Below are positions 54,043 to 63,086 of a stretch of 64,000 nucleotides of DNA, in pieces. Made by a program: the position numbers and the translations under genes. Every line of letters starts with the position of its first letter. The stretch's first letter is position 1. The DNA comes from an uncultured Eubacteriales bacterium. GTDB taxonomy: Bacteria; Bacillota; Clostridia; Lachnospirales; Lachnospiraceae. Under the pieces are notes generated by a model that was not told where the DNA came from, did not search any database, and saw only the letters and a list, made by a program, of their open reading frames with translations. The DNA lies in contig CASDTX010000004.1 of the NCBI GenBank assembly GCA_949283695.1, positions 1 to 64,000 of the forward strand, written 5' to 3'.

Positions 54043-55689
54043 ATGAAGAGAAGAAGACGGAAGAGATTTCCGATTTACAGAAAAGTCGGCTATTCATTTG
54101 TTGCGGTCTATGCAGTGACAGCGATTGTGCTCGTGACGTTTTTGATCGGGCTTGATATGATCCCGGTATCTTATCTGGGTGTGCTGGGCGGCGTGCTGGC
54201 AGTGCTCTGCCTGCTGTTCGCAGTCATGCAGCGGGGGAAGGTATCCTCTGTGATCGCAGATATTCTGTGTCTGGTGATCGTGGCGGGAAGTATCGCCGGC
54301 TGTGTGTATATCGATAAGATGAGCAACACCATCCGCAATGTGGCCGCAGCGCCGGAAGAGCAGATGGAGACGGTAGAGATCGGCGTGTACGTGCTGGAGG
54401 AAGATCCGGCTCAGACGCTGCAGGATGCCGCGGATTATAAGTTCGGCATTGTCTCTGCGGACGCGGAGGCGGAACCGGAGCAGACAGAAGGCACAGAAAC
54501 CGGTGAGGAATCAGGGCAGACAGACGGTACGGGAACCGGACAGGAGCCAGAGCAGGCAGACGCTGCAGGTACCGGGGCAGAAGCGGCGGACGCAGAAGCC
54601 TCCGGAGAAATAGATCTGGCAGCGCTTGTGAACGGAACAGACTCCTCCGAAGGGGAGAAAGAGACCGTGCAGGCAGTGGCGGATATCGAAGAGGAGCTTG
54701 GGAAGACACTGGACACCGGTGCTTATGGGAATGTATCCTCTCTGCTGGACGGACTGAAAGAAGGAACTGTCGGTGCCATTGTGGCGAACAGCGCCAACAT
54801 CGGTATTGTGGGAGACGACAGCAATTATTCCTGGGTCAATGACGGGCTTCGCCAGATCGCATCGTTTACTTATGAGACTGGAAGAACGATCACCCAGGTG
54901 GCTGCGGATATCCCGGAGGAAGGATCCAGCTCCTTCATCATGTACCTGAGCGGAATCGATACTTACGGGGGAACTTCCACGGTATCGAGAAGTGATGTGA
55001 ATATTCTGGCAGTGGTGAACACGGAGACGAAGAACATTCTGCTGCTCTCCACACCAAGAGATTATTATATCGGCTATTCGGCCACCGGTGGGGCGAAGGA
55101 TAAGCTGACCCATGCCGGCATCTATGGCATCGACGCTTCGATTGACGCTCTGGAGCAGCTGTACGGCATCGATGTGAACTATTACCTGCGGGTGAATTTC
55201 ACAGGATTTACGCAGATCATTGACGCCCTGGGCGGTGTAGATGTTCACTCAGATTACGAGTTTACCGCAAGAGGCACTCAGATCTATCAGGGATCGAACC
55301 ATCTGACCGGTGAGGAAGCGCTGAATTTCGCAAGAGAGCGTTACAGCTTCGAGGATGGGGACTTCCAGAGAGGAAGGAACCAGATGGAAGTGGTGCGGGC
55401 TGTGATTCAGAAAGCGGCTTCATCTTCCCTGCTTGCGAACTATATGAGCGTGATGAATGCGGTGGCAGGAAGCTTTGAGACCAACATGCCGCAGGAAGAG
55501 ATCGCCAAGCTGGTGAAGATGCAGCTCTCGGATATGGCGTCATGGAATATTACCTCTTATACGGCGTCAGGCCAGGTGTCCAGCGCGGAGACCTACTCCA
55601 TGCCGGGAGTGATGCTCTCAGTCGTACTTCCGGACGAGAGCAGCGTGGCTGAGGCGAAGAGCATGATCAGCGATGTTACCGGAGAATGA
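54043..55689 (+). CDS. LytR-CpsA-Psr (LCP) family polymer-attachment protein
   Basis: A 548-residue protein with three N-terminal hydrophobic helices (~15-40, 45-65, 72-95) and an acidic Glu/Thr/Gly-rich insert (~140-195). A second small domain (~195-275) precedes the LCP domain: LLLSTPRDYYIG, DALGGVDVHSDYEF, and LTGEEALNFARERYSFEDGDFQRGRNQ with the catalytic Arg/Asp set. LCP enzymes ligate undecaprenyl-linked polymers to peptidoglycan. Members usually have 300-400 residues and one helix; this one has CpsA-like extra helices plus the acidic insert. ATG at 54043 follows AAGGGAGTGATCTTC. Confidence 0.92.
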   Translation: MKRRRRKRFPIYRKVGYSFVAVYAVTAIVLVTFLIGLDMIPVSYLGVLGGVLAVLCLLFAVMQRGKVSSVIADILCLVIVAGSIAGCVYIDKMSNTIRNVAAAPEEQMETVEIGVYVLEEDPAQTLQDAADYKFGIVSADAEAEPEQTEGTETGEESGQTDGTGTGQEPEQADAAGTGAEAADAEASGEIDLAALVNGTDSSEGEKETVQAVADIEEELGKTLDTGAYGNVSSLLDGLKEGTVGAIVANSANIGIVGDDSNYSWVNDGLRQIASFTYETGRTITQVAADIPEEGSSSFIMYLSGIDTYGGTSTVSRSDVNILAVVNTETKNILLLSTPRDYYIGYSATGGAKDKLTHAGIYGIDASIDALEQLYGIDVNYYLRVNFTGFTQIIDALGGVDVHSDYEFTARGTQIYQGSNHLTGEEALNFARERYSFEDGDFQRGRNQMEVVRAVIQKAASSSLLANYMSVMNAVAGSFETNMPQEEIAKLVKMQLSDMASWNITSYTASGQVSSAETYSMPGVMLSVVLPDESSVAEAKSMISDVTGE

Positions 55690-55773
55690 CGGGCAGACCG
55701 AAAGTCGAAGAAAGAAAATCGATGAAAGAAACATAGAAGAAACAGAATCAATCGAAGAAAGAGAACAAAAAGT

Positions 55774-55806
55774 GAGGACGGAACCAATGCGTGTTCCGTC
55801 CTCTTT
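55774..55806. terminator. Bidirectional terminator between LCP and malQ genes
   Basis: A perfect 11-bp stem (GAGGACGGAAC/GTTCCGTCCTC) with an 8-base loop. TTT follows on the plus strand and ACTTTTTG on the minus strand, so it can stop both convergent transcripts. Confidence 0.8.
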
Positions 55807-55873
55807 GTGCGCTGCGTGTCAAATCCCGCTCAAATTCCGTTCAAATCTAATTCATATCCGATCTGGATTCTGT

Positions 55874-57376
55874 TTAAATCCAGTTCCAGCGGCCATACCG
55901 TTTGGTTACATCTCCGATCAGACGGAAGAGTTTCCGGCTGAGTTGCTTCTTGGTGATTCTCCATTTCCAGTTCGTGCCGACCGTGGAAGGAACATTCATG
56001 CGGCAGGTATTATCCAGCCCCAGATAATCCTGGATCGGGATGATACAGATGCGGGCGCTGCTGCGCATAACCAGACTGATGAATGCCAGAGGAAGTTCGT
56101 CCTTCGGTGTGTAGAAGTCGCACAGATATTCTTTCGCCATTTTCCGGTCTGCTGCGGAAATACTGTCGAGCCATCCCCGGATCGTCTCGTTGTCATGGGT
56201 TCCTGTGTAGACTACGCTGTTCTCCGGATAGTTGTGGGGCAGATAATCGCTGGCAGAGCCGGAATCCCGGGAATCAAAGGCGAACTCCAGGACTTTCATG
56301 CCGGGGAATCCGCTCTCCCGCACGAGCTGGCGTACCGAGTCGGTTACATAGCCCAGATCCTCCGCAATGATCGCCTTCTCTCCCAGCGCATTCTTCACGG
56401 CACGGAACAGATCAATGCCGGGGCCCTTCTCCCAGTGGCCGCCCACGGCGGTTTTGGCTCCTGTAGGGATCGAGAAATATTCGTCAAATCCCCGGAAATG
56501 GTCGATCCGCACTACATCATAGAGCTGATAGCAGTAAGCGAGACGCTGGATCCACCACTGGTATCCGGTCTGACGGTGATAATCCCAGCGGTACAGCGGA
56601 TTGCCCCATACCTGTCCGATGGCGGAGAAACCGTCGGGCGGACAGCCGGCTACTGCAACAGGAAGATTCTCTTCGTCCAGCTGGAACAGTTCCGGATGCG
56701 CCCATGTGTCTGCGCTGTCCATGGCCACATAGATGGGAATATCTCCGACAATACGGATTCCCTGGCTGTTGGCGTAGTCTTTCAGCTTCTTCCACTGCTG
56801 GATAAACTTATACTGAAGGTATTCATGGAATTCGATGTCATAGTAGTATTCGGTCTGGTAGTACTCCATGGCATTCTGCCAGCGCAGGCGGATGTCTTCC
56901 GCCCATTTCGTCCACTCGCTACCGCCGAAGACGTCTTTCACTGCCATGAAGATGGCGTAGTCTCTGAGCCACCAGCTGTTTTCCTGCTTGAACTGGATGA
57001 ATCCCGGATCTTCCGCGATATGGCTGCGCTCATAAGCCTTGCGCAGAAGCGGATACCTGGAATCATAGATCTTCTTGTAATCAATATCTGCAGGATCATC
57101 CCCGAAGTCTGCGGCATTGCATTCTCTCCTGGTGAGTACGCCCTCTTCGATCAAGTCTTCCAGGCTGATGAAATAGGGATTCCCGGCATAAGTAGAGAAG
57201 GACTGGTAGGGGGAGTCCCCGTAGCTTGTGGGGCCCAGAGGCAGGATCTGCCAGTAGGTCTGGCCGCACTCTTTGAGGCGGTCTACGAAGTCGTAGGCTT
57301 CTTTAGAAAAGCAGCCGATGCCGTATTTAGACGGCAGGCTGGTCACGGATAATAAAATTCCACTTTCTCGTCTCAT
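55874..57376 (-). CDS. malQ: 4-alpha-glucanotransferase (amylomaltase)
   Basis: A 500-residue GH77 enzyme: N-terminal RESGILLSVTSLPSKYGIG, nucleophile D292 in VVRIDHFRGFDEY, acid/base E339 in AEDLGYVT and transition-state D395 in TGTHDNETIRGW. It disproportionates maltodextrins in the cytoplasm. The size is normal for the bacterial short form. GAGGGAAATT precedes the ATG. Its promoter (TTGAAA/TATAGT, 57442-57470 on the minus strand, 17-base spacer) overlaps a LacI-type operator, and a LacI-family gene is divergent. Confidence 0.95.
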   Translation of the reverse strand: MRRESGILLSVTSLPSKYGIGCFSKEAYDFVDRLKECGQTYWQILPLGPTSYGDSPYQSFSTYAGNPYFISLEDLIEEGVLTRRECNAADFGDDPADIDYKKIYDSRYPLLRKAYERSHIAEDPGFIQFKQENSWWLRDYAIFMAVKDVFGGSEWTKWAEDIRLRWQNAMEYYQTEYYYDIEFHEYLQYKFIQQWKKLKDYANSQGIRIVGDIPIYVAMDSADTWAHPELFQLDEENLPVAVAGCPPDGFSAIGQVWGNPLYRWDYHRQTGYQWWIQRLAYCYQLYDVVRIDHFRGFDEYFSIPTGAKTAVGGHWEKGPGIDLFRAVKNALGEKAIIAEDLGYVTDSVRQLVRESGFPGMKVLEFAFDSRDSGSASDYLPHNYPENSVVYTGTHDNETIRGWLDSISAADRKMAKEYLCDFYTPKDELPLAFISLVMRSSARICIIPIQDYLGLDNTCRMNVPSTVGTNWKWRITKKQLSRKLFRLIGDVTKRYGRWNWI

Positions 57377-57424
57377 AATTTCCCTCGATTCTGATCATGA
57401 TTTGCTGTTTTTTGCGCAAATGTG

Positions 57425-57438
57425 TGCAAACGCTTGCA
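57425..57438. promoter_or_regulatory. LacI-family operator at the malQ promoter
   Basis: TGCAAACGCTTGCA is an imperfect palindrome with a central CG, the classic LacI/GalR-family operator form. It lies a few bases downstream of the malQ -10 box, where a bound repressor would block initiation. A smaller palindrome TTTGCGCAAA lies next to it at 57412-57421. Confidence 0.75.
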
Positions 57439-57657
57439 TCAACTATAAAATAAGTAAAACGACTTTTCAATGAATATTTTGAGAATGAGGATGGATTCTC
57501 TGTTTTGCATAAACAGGGACGCCGGAATTTATGCAATATTTCTATACAGCGCTCCTTCGGAGCCTTGCAGAGGGCCAATCCGGAAGAAGCGGTTGACATG
57601 GTATGCGCTCAAATATAAAATTGAGGGAAAGCGTAGGAGAAGCAAAGGAGAAGCAGG

Positions 57658-58725
57658 ATGTCAGTTACGATCAAAGATGTTGCAGCACTGGCGGGAGTAT
57701 CGCCGTCCACGGTCTCGCGGACCTGCCGGGATCTTCCCAGCATCAGCAGACAGACGAAGGAAAAGGTGCGCAGAGCTATGGCAGAGCTGGGGTATGAGCC
57801 GAATTTTCAGGCGAGCGGGCTGGCGCGGAAGAATTCCCGCATCATCGGCATGGTTCTGCCGTTTTCAGAGGGGGACGCCTATCAGAATTCATTTTATCTG
57901 GAGACCATGCGCGGGATCAGCCAGTTCTGTAATCAGAGACAGTATATCAGCACCGTGATTACCGGCCGGGATGAAGAGGAGATTCTTAAGAGTATCCGTT
58001 CTATGTCCCGAAGCGGTCAGGCAGAAGGATTCATCCTGCTGTATTCCAGACTGAATGATCCGGTGCAGGAGTATCTGTATGAAGAAGGCCTGCCTCATGT
58101 ATTGATTGGAAAGGCTTACCGCAATGTGAACGAAACGATCTACGTGGACAATGACAATATACTGGCAGGGAAGGAGGCGGCTTCGTATCTGATCAGCCTG
58201 GGACACCGGAGGATCGGATATCTGTCGGCGGATAATTCCCTCCTGTTCGCTGCGGACCGTAAGAGCGGATATCTGGCCGCACTGTCCGAACACGGGCTGA
58301 CGGCTGAGGCAGAGTACTGTATTGAGATGTGCAGCGGCACGGATGAGGAGTGCCCGGCGCTCCGGAAGCTGCTGGAATCAGACCGGCGGCCCACTGCATT
58401 CCTTGTCAGCGATGATATTCTGGCCATGGTTCTGGAGAGAGCCTGTTTCCGGCTTGGAATCTCTATCCCTGAGGAACTGTCCGTTCTCTCCTTTAACAAC
58501 TCTCTGTTCGCGCAGCTGAGCAGTCCGCGGCTGACATCTGTGGATGTGAATTCCAGACAGCTGGGTGCAGAAGCGGCGGCACAGCTGATCGGTCATCTTG
58601 AAAATCCCGGGCAGCCTGCCACGAAGACGATTGTCCCGCATTTTCTGGCGGAAAGAGAGAGCTGCGCAAGGGTGCGCGGGGAGGAATGTGTTAAGAAGGG
58701 AAGCAGGAAGGAGACGGAAGAATGA
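57658..58725 (+). CDS. LacI-family transcriptional regulator (likely maltose/maltodextrin)
   Basis: A 355-residue repressor. The N-terminal helix-turn-helix is VTIKDVAALAGVSPSTVSR (3-21) with a hinge helix (NFQASGLARKNS) at ~50-60. A periplasmic-binding-protein-like sensor domain follows (IGMVLPFSEGD; IYVDNDNILAG; LISLGHRRIGYLS; SVLSFNNSLFAQ). Divergent malQ with an operator at its promoter makes that gene its probable target. The start at 57658 follows AAAGGAGAAGCAGG. Its stop overlaps the next start (ATGA). Confidence 0.92.
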   Translation: MSVTIKDVAALAGVSPSTVSRTCRDLPSISRQTKEKVRRAMAELGYEPNFQASGLARKNSRIIGMVLPFSEGDAYQNSFYLETMRGISQFCNQRQYISTVITGRDEEEILKSIRSMSRSGQAEGFILLYSRLNDPVQEYLYEEGLPHVLIGKAYRNVNETIYVDNDNILAGKEAASYLISLGHRRIGYLSADNSLLFAADRKSGYLAALSEHGLTAEAEYCIEMCSGTDEECPALRKLLESDRRPTAFLVSDDILAMVLERACFRLGISIPEELSVLSFNNSLFAQLSSPRLTSVDVNSRQLGAEAAAQLIGHLENPGQPATKTIVPHFLAERESCARVRGEECVKKGSRKETEE

Positions 58726-60134
58726 CGGCGGCACCAGCGCAGAAACGAGATCTGACGAAGGGCAGTGTGACGGCGGTGATGTTTCTTTTTGCCGTACCGA
58801 TGATCCTGGGGAATGTTCTCCAGCAGTGCTACAATCTGGCGGACACCTGGATTGTGGGCCACTTCGTGGGCCCGGAAGCCCTGGCGGCAGTGGGAAGCGC
58901 CTATACGTTGATGACGTTTCTGAATTCCCTGATCATTGGCATGTGTATGGGCAGCGGAGCTCTGTTCTCGATCAGTTATGGGAGAAGAGATCTCCGCAGA
59001 ATGAGGGAGTGCATGCTTTCCGCCTTTCTTCTCATCTTGGGAATGACGGCGGTGCTGACTGCGGCGTCCTTTCTCTTCCTCCATCCGATCCTGCGTCTGA
59101 TGCAGATTCCGGCGGATGTGTATGACATGATGTACGAGTATGTGAAGATCATCTTATATGGACTGGTGCCGGTATTTCTGTATAACTACTTCTCATTCCT
59201 GCTCCGTTCCACGGGAAATTCGGCTGTCCCCCTTCTGTTTCTGGGGATCAGTACTGTGCTGAATATCGTGCTGGATTACCTGTTCGTGGCCGTGCTGGGC
59301 AGAGGCGCAGGCGGCGCCGCGGAGGCGACCGTGATCGCCCAGGCTGTATCGGGAGTGGGGATCGGCATCTATGCACTCCTGAAGGAACCGGTACTGCGGG
59401 GGACAGGAGAGCGGGAGCCGGAGCAGTGCGAATCTGCGGGCCCGGCGGGGGGAAGGGAAAAGGTCCGTCTTCGGGCGTCTGTCATGTGGGAGATCTTCTC
59501 TTATTCTGCGGCCACCGGGGTACAGCAGTCAGTGATGAACTTCGGCATCCTGATGGTGCAGGGGCTTGTGAACAGCTTCGGGACGGTGGTGATGGCTGCT
59601 TTTGCTGCAGGCGTGAAGATCGACACCCTGGCTTATATGCCGGTCCAGGAATTCGGCAATGCATACTCGATCTTCATTTCCCAGAACTATGGAGCAGATC
59701 AGAAGCAGCGGATCCGGTCCGGCACGAGAAGTGCTGTTATCGCTGTGCTCGCTTTCTGCGTGATGATTTCCGCGGCGGTATTCCTGCTGGCGCCCCGGCT
59801 GATGGGGATCTTTATCGCGCCGGAGGAAACCGAGATTCTCGCTGTGGGCGCAGAGTATCTGCGGATCGAGGGAGCCTGCTACTGCGGGATCGGACTGCTC
59901 TTCCTTCTCTACGGATATTTCCGGGCGGTCGAACGCCCGAAGATCTCGCTTCTGCTCACGGTGATCTCGCTCGGGACCCGTGTTGCAGTCGCGTATGCAT
60001 GCGCCCCGGTCTTCGGCGTGCAGGTGATCTGGTGGGCGATTCCTATCGGATGGTTCCTGGCAGATGTGACGGGGGTACTGCTTATGAAACGCCTGTCAGC
60101 AGCTGAGCGGATGCAGGGTCATACGAATCTGTGA
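58722..60134 (+). CDS. MATE-family efflux transporter
   Basis: A 470-residue membrane protein with about 12 helices and the MATE signature (MILGNVLQQCYNLADTWIVGHFVG). It exports cationic or small organic compounds using a sodium or proton gradient. A polar insert around residues 226-246 (EREPEQCESAGPAGGREK) divides the two halves. It is coupled to the LacI-family gene by a four-base overlap, so it may be co-regulated with sugar metabolism. Confidence 0.92.
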   Translation: MTAAPAQKRDLTKGSVTAVMFLFAVPMILGNVLQQCYNLADTWIVGHFVGPEALAAVGSAYTLMTFLNSLIIGMCMGSGALFSISYGRRDLRRMRECMLSAFLLILGMTAVLTAASFLFLHPILRLMQIPADVYDMMYEYVKIILYGLVPVFLYNYFSFLLRSTGNSAVPLLFLGISTVLNIVLDYLFVAVLGRGAGGAAEATVIAQAVSGVGIGIYALLKEPVLRGTGEREPEQCESAGPAGGREKVRLRASVMWEIFSYSAATGVQQSVMNFGILMVQGLVNSFGTVVMAAFAAGVKIDTLAYMPVQEFGNAYSIFISQNYGADQKQRIRSGTRSAVIAVLAFCVMISAAVFLLAPRLMGIFIAPEETEILAVGAEYLRIEGACYCGIGLLFLLYGYFRAVERPKISLLLTVISLGTRVAVAYACAPVFGVQVIWWAIPIGWFLADVTGVLLMKRLSAAERMQGHTNL

Positions 60135-60143
60135 TTTACTGCA

Positions 60144-60172
60144 TTTACAGGCAGCGACAGGTATGCTAATAT
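60144..60172 (+). promoter_or_regulatory. Promoter ahead of the AI-2E-family gene
   Basis: TTTACA at 60144-60149 and TAATAT at 60167-60172 with a 17-base spacer, about 100 bases before the start codon. Confidence 0.55.
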
Positions 60173-60270
60173 AAGAACCATTAAAAATGGGAACACTCAG
60201 GAACAGCATCTGTGGAAGGATTCGCAGCCGGCGATTCAAAGACGATGAAAATCAGACTGTAGGAGGACTT

Positions 60271-61494
60271 ATGAAACTGGATAAAGAGACCATGCGGAAA
60301 CTGAAAGAACTGATCGTATTTACGATCGTGATTCTGATCGCGCTGTGGAATTACAGGATTCTTTTCTCGTGGATCCGCTTTGCTTTTGGCATTATTTTCC
60401 CGTTTATTCTTGGCGGGGGGATCGCGTTTATACTGAATATTCCGATGAGCTTCTTCGAGGAGAAGATCTTCGGCAGCCGGTACCTGAAAGACCGCAGGTT
60501 CACGAAGAAGGCGGCCCGGCCGCTGAGTCTGATTCTGACGCTGGCGGTTGTGATCGGTGTGATCGTGCTGGTCATGTTTGTTGTGATCCCGGAGCTGACG
60601 CGTACCTTCTTATCCCTGGGGAAAACGATTCAGACCTTTATTCCGGACGCCCAGCGGTTCCTGGAAGACCTGTTTACGGACAACAGCGAAGTCCGGGCCT
60701 GGCTTGACAATCTGAACCTGGATGTGAGCAAACTGGCGGATCAGGTGATCGCCTTTTTACAGACCGGAGCAGGGAATTTCCTGAATTCTACCATGCTGGC
60801 CATCGGTTCCATTGTCAGCGGCGTGACGACGTTTGTGATCGCGTTTGTCTTTGCCTGTTATGTGCTTCTGCAGAAGGAGAAGCTGCGGATACAGGTCAGA
60901 AAGGTAATCTATGCGTTTGTATCTGAGAAGCGGGCAGAGTGGTTCTTTGAGGTGTGCAGCCTGGCCTCGCGGGCATTTTCCAGCTTCTTCACCGGACAGT
61001 GTGTGGAGGCACTGATCCTGGGCTGTATGTTCTTCGTGGTAATGACACTGATGAATATGCCTTATGCCCTGCTGGTCGGAGTGCTGATTGCATTCACGGC
61101 GCTGATCCCGATTTTCGGCGCGTTTATCGGATGCTTTGTGGGCGCCTTCCTGATCCTGATGGTAGACCCGCTGCAGGCGCTGATCTTCGTGATTGTCTTC
61201 CTTGTGCTTCAGCAGATCGAAGGCAATCTGATCTACCCCAAAGTGGTGGGGAGCTCCGTGGGACTTCCCTCGATCTGGGTGCTGGCCGCGGTGACCGTGG
61301 GCGGCAGTCTGATGGGAGTTGTGGGCATGCTGATCTTCATCCCCATTGTATCGGTGGTGTATACACTGTTCCGCGCAAGCGTGTATAAGCACCTGAAGGG
61401 AAAGAACAGGAGCCTTGAAAATGGCCGGAAGATAAAACGGGCAGAAGGAGAAGCAATTCATCATGAAGAACACGAACCAACAGGAACCCCGTGA
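60271..61494 (+). CDS. AI-2E family transporter/permease
   Basis: A 407-residue membrane protein with the family's helix arrangement. Paired N-terminal helices (~12-60) lead to an external amphipathic region (~90-175), and the C-terminal bundle holds the signature LIPIFGAFIGCFVGAFLILM and QQIEGNLIYPKVVGSSVGLP. Family members export autoinducer-2-like molecules or act as sodium/proton antiporters; the role here is open. ATG at 60271 after AGGAGGACTT is chosen over the TTG/ATG starts ~80 bases upstream. It overlaps the GtrA gene by 32 bases. Confidence 0.9.
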   Translation: MKLDKETMRKLKELIVFTIVILIALWNYRILFSWIRFAFGIIFPFILGGGIAFILNIPMSFFEEKIFGSRYLKDRRFTKKAARPLSLILTLAVVIGVIVLVMFVVIPELTRTFLSLGKTIQTFIPDAQRFLEDLFTDNSEVRAWLDNLNLDVSKLADQVIAFLQTGAGNFLNSTMLAIGSIVSGVTTFVIAFVFACYVLLQKEKLRIQVRKVIYAFVSEKRAEWFFEVCSLASRAFSSFFTGQCVEALILGCMFFVVMTLMNMPYALLVGVLIAFTALIPIFGAFIGCFVGAFLILMVDPLQALIFVIVFLVLQQIEGNLIYPKVVGSSVGLPSIWVLAAVTVGGSLMGVVGMLIFIPIVSVVYTLFRASVYKHLKGKNRSLENGRKIKRAEGEAIHHEEHEPTGTP

Positions 61495-61939
61495 AGATAT
61501 CTTTGACCGTCTGATGCATCTGCCGGTTCTGCGGATATTTGAAGGCTTTTACCGGGCACATAAAGAGGTGCTGCTGTACCTCTTTTTCGGCGGAGTGACC
61601 TTTTTTCTCAACATTTTTCTGTTCGCGGTGATTAATTATGTATTTGGCATCAGCGAACTGATCAATAATATGATTGGCTGGGTGGCCTGCGTTCTGTTTC
61701 AGTTCTTTACGAACCGTACGTGGGTGTTTGAAAGCCGCACGTCCGGGACATCCGGCTTCCTGAAGCAGATGGCAGACTTCTTCGGAGGCAGGCTGCTGAC
61801 TCTAGCGGTGGAAGAAGTGATCCTGGCTGTGTTTATCACCTGGCTTCAGCTGAATGCCATGGGAGTGAAAGTGGCGGCGCAGGTTATCGTCATTCTGCTG
61901 AACTATCTGCTGAGTAAATTCTGGGTGTTCAAAAAGTAA
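61463..61939 (+). CDS. GtrA family membrane protein
   Basis: A 158-residue four-helix GtrA-like protein (YLFFGGVTFFLNIFLFAVINY; NRTWVFE; LNYLLSKFWVFKK, the family's conserved ends). GtrA proteins are thought to flip or anchor polyprenyl-linked sugars for surface glycosylation. It is translationally coupled to the AI-2E-family gene. AAGGAG lies about 12 bases ahead of the ATG. Confidence 0.9.
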   Translation: MKNTNQQEPREDIFDRLMHLPVLRIFEGFYRAHKEVLLYLFFGGVTFFLNIFLFAVINYVFGISELINNMIGWVACVLFQFFTNRTWVFESRTSGTSGFLKQMADFFGGRLLTLAVEEVILAVFITWLQLNAMGVKVAAQVIVILLNYLLSKFWVFKK

Positions 61940-61984
61940 TTTACGGGAACAACTATTACAACTGTTGCTAAAAATCATCCGAAA

Positions 61985-62048
61985 GGCCTTGACGAACTTC
62001 CATTCACCATGGTACAATACTACGGCGAATGGAAGTTAGGCCTTTTTT
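61985..62048 (+). terminator. Large terminator overlapping the rpmG promoter
   Basis: GGCCT and AACTTCCATTC on the left pair with GAATGGAAGTT and AGGCC on the right, followed by eight Ts. Within the same left arm lies TTGACG (61989-61994), and TACAAT (62013-62018) is in the loop with an 18-base spacer. The element thus ends the upstream unit and also contains the promoter of the ribosomal block. Confidence 0.85.
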
Positions 62049-62121
62049 TTATGCCTAAAATTGATGGCTTCGCAACCATCAGCAACACGAAGGTGAATAT
62101 GCAAAAAGCGAGGTGGAAGTT

Positions 62122-62271
62122 GTGCGCACAAGAATTACTCTGGAGTGTACGGAGTGCAAGCACCGTAACTACAACATGACAAAGGACAAGAAAGCTCATC
62201 CGGAGCGTATGGAGACCAAGAAGTACTGCAGATTCTGCAAGTCACACACCATGCACAAAGAAACGAAGTAG
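62122..62271 (+). CDS. rpmG: Ribosomal protein L33
   Basis: A 49-residue protein ([17 protein letters not shown] to [10 protein letters not shown]) with two zinc-binding CxxC pairs (CTEC, CRFC), the zinc-containing L33 paralogue. The start is GTG at 62122 after GAGGTGGAAGTT. It is followed by secE, the standard Firmicutes order. The 61940-62121 gap holds only the terminator/promoter element and its leader. Confidence 0.93.
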   Translation: MRTRITLECTECKHRNYNMTKDKKAHPERMETKKYCRFCKSHTMHKETK

Positions 62272-62292
62272 TCGTCGGAAGGAAGTGTACTC

Positions 62293-62490
62293 ATGAGTGA
62301 AAAACAGAAAACTCAGAAGAAAAGCTGGTTCAAAGGACTTCAGGCTGAGTTCAAGAAGATCATTTGGCCAGACAAAAAAACACTTGCAAGACAGACTACT
62401 GCAGTTGTTGCTGTTTCCGTTGTTCTCGGGGCGGCGATTGCAGTGATCGATGTGATCCTGAAATACGGAATTGACTTACTGATCAGATAG
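62293..62490 (+). CDS. secE: Preprotein translocase subunit SecE
   Basis: A 65-residue single-span protein. The conserved amphipathic segment FKGLQAEFKKIIWPDKKTL (~15-33) precedes one membrane helix (VVAVSVVLGAAIAVIDVILK). It clamps SecY in the translocon. GGAAGGAAGTGTACTC precedes the ATG. Confidence 0.95.
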   Translation: MSEKQKTQKKSWFKGLQAEFKKIIWPDKKTLARQTTAVVAVSVVLGAAIAVIDVILKYGIDLLIR

Positions 62491-62515
62491 TTGACCGCAG
62501 CAGAAAGGTGATTTT

Positions 62516-63034
62516 ATGTCAGAGGCAAAATGGTATGTAGTTCATACTTATTCCGGGTATGAAAACAAGGTGAAGGCGAACATTGACAAGACGATTGAGA
62601 ACCGTCATCTGGAAGACCAGATCCTCGAGGTGCGGGTTCCGCTGGAAGAGGTAACAGAACTCAGGAACGGAGTTCAGAAGGCTGTACAGCGGAAGATGTT
62701 CCCTGGCTATGTAATGATTCATATGATTATGAATGACGATACATGGTATGTGGTGAGAAACACCCGCGGGGTCACAGGGTTTGTAGGACCCGGTTCCAAG
62801 CCGGTGCCGCTGGAGGAGAGCGAGATGGAGAATCTCGGGATCAAGCGTGACAGTGTTGTCGTCAATTATGGCGTGGGCGACACGGTCGTGGTATTAAGCG
62901 GCGCCTGGGAAGGCACGGTGGGCGTTGTGCAGAGCATGAACGAACAGAAGAAGAGCCTGTCGATCAATGTTGAGCTGTTTGGCCGCGAGACTCCGGTTGA
63001 ACTTGGTTTTTCAGAAGTGAAGAAAATGGATTAA
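62516..63034 (+). CDS. nusG: Transcription termination/antitermination protein NusG
   Basis: A 172-residue protein. The NGN domain (KWYVVHTYSGYENKVKANI; MFPGYVMIHM; VRNTRGVTGFVG) occupies ~1-110 and the C-terminal KOW domain ~120-172 (VGDTVVVLSGAWEGTVGVV). It binds RNA polymerase and controls pausing and Rho- or ribosome-linked transcription. It is 25 bases downstream of secE. Confidence 0.95.
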   Translation: MSEAKWYVVHTYSGYENKVKANIDKTIENRHLEDQILEVRVPLEEVTELRNGVQKAVQRKMFPGYVMIHMIMNDDTWYVVRNTRGVTGFVGPGSKPVPLEESEMENLGIKRDSVVVNYGVGDTVVVLSGAWEGTVGVVQSMNEQKKSLSINVELFGRETPVELGFSEVKKMD

Positions 63035-63040
63035 AAGATG

Positions 63041-63071
63041 AGTGGGAGGGGCGTGGCCCCGCCAATACCAC
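63041..63071 (+). promoter_or_regulatory. L1-binding-site mimic in the rplK leader
   Basis: GTGGGAGG at 63042-63049 and AATACCAC at 63064-63071 enclose a short stem GGGGC/GCCCC. The two outer words and their asymmetric loop match the L1-binding helix 76/77 of 23S rRNA as I remember it from E. coli (GTGGGAGG...AATACCAC). The ribosome-binding site AAGGAGG follows at once, so L1 could repress translation by binding here. Confidence 0.7.
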
Positions 63072-63086
63072 AAGGAGGTAATTGAA

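Noticed and set aside
55673..57352. 559-codon plus-strand open frame opposite malQ
   Set aside because: It is the antisense shadow of the complete GH77 gene; no ribosome-binding site and no recognisable protein motif.
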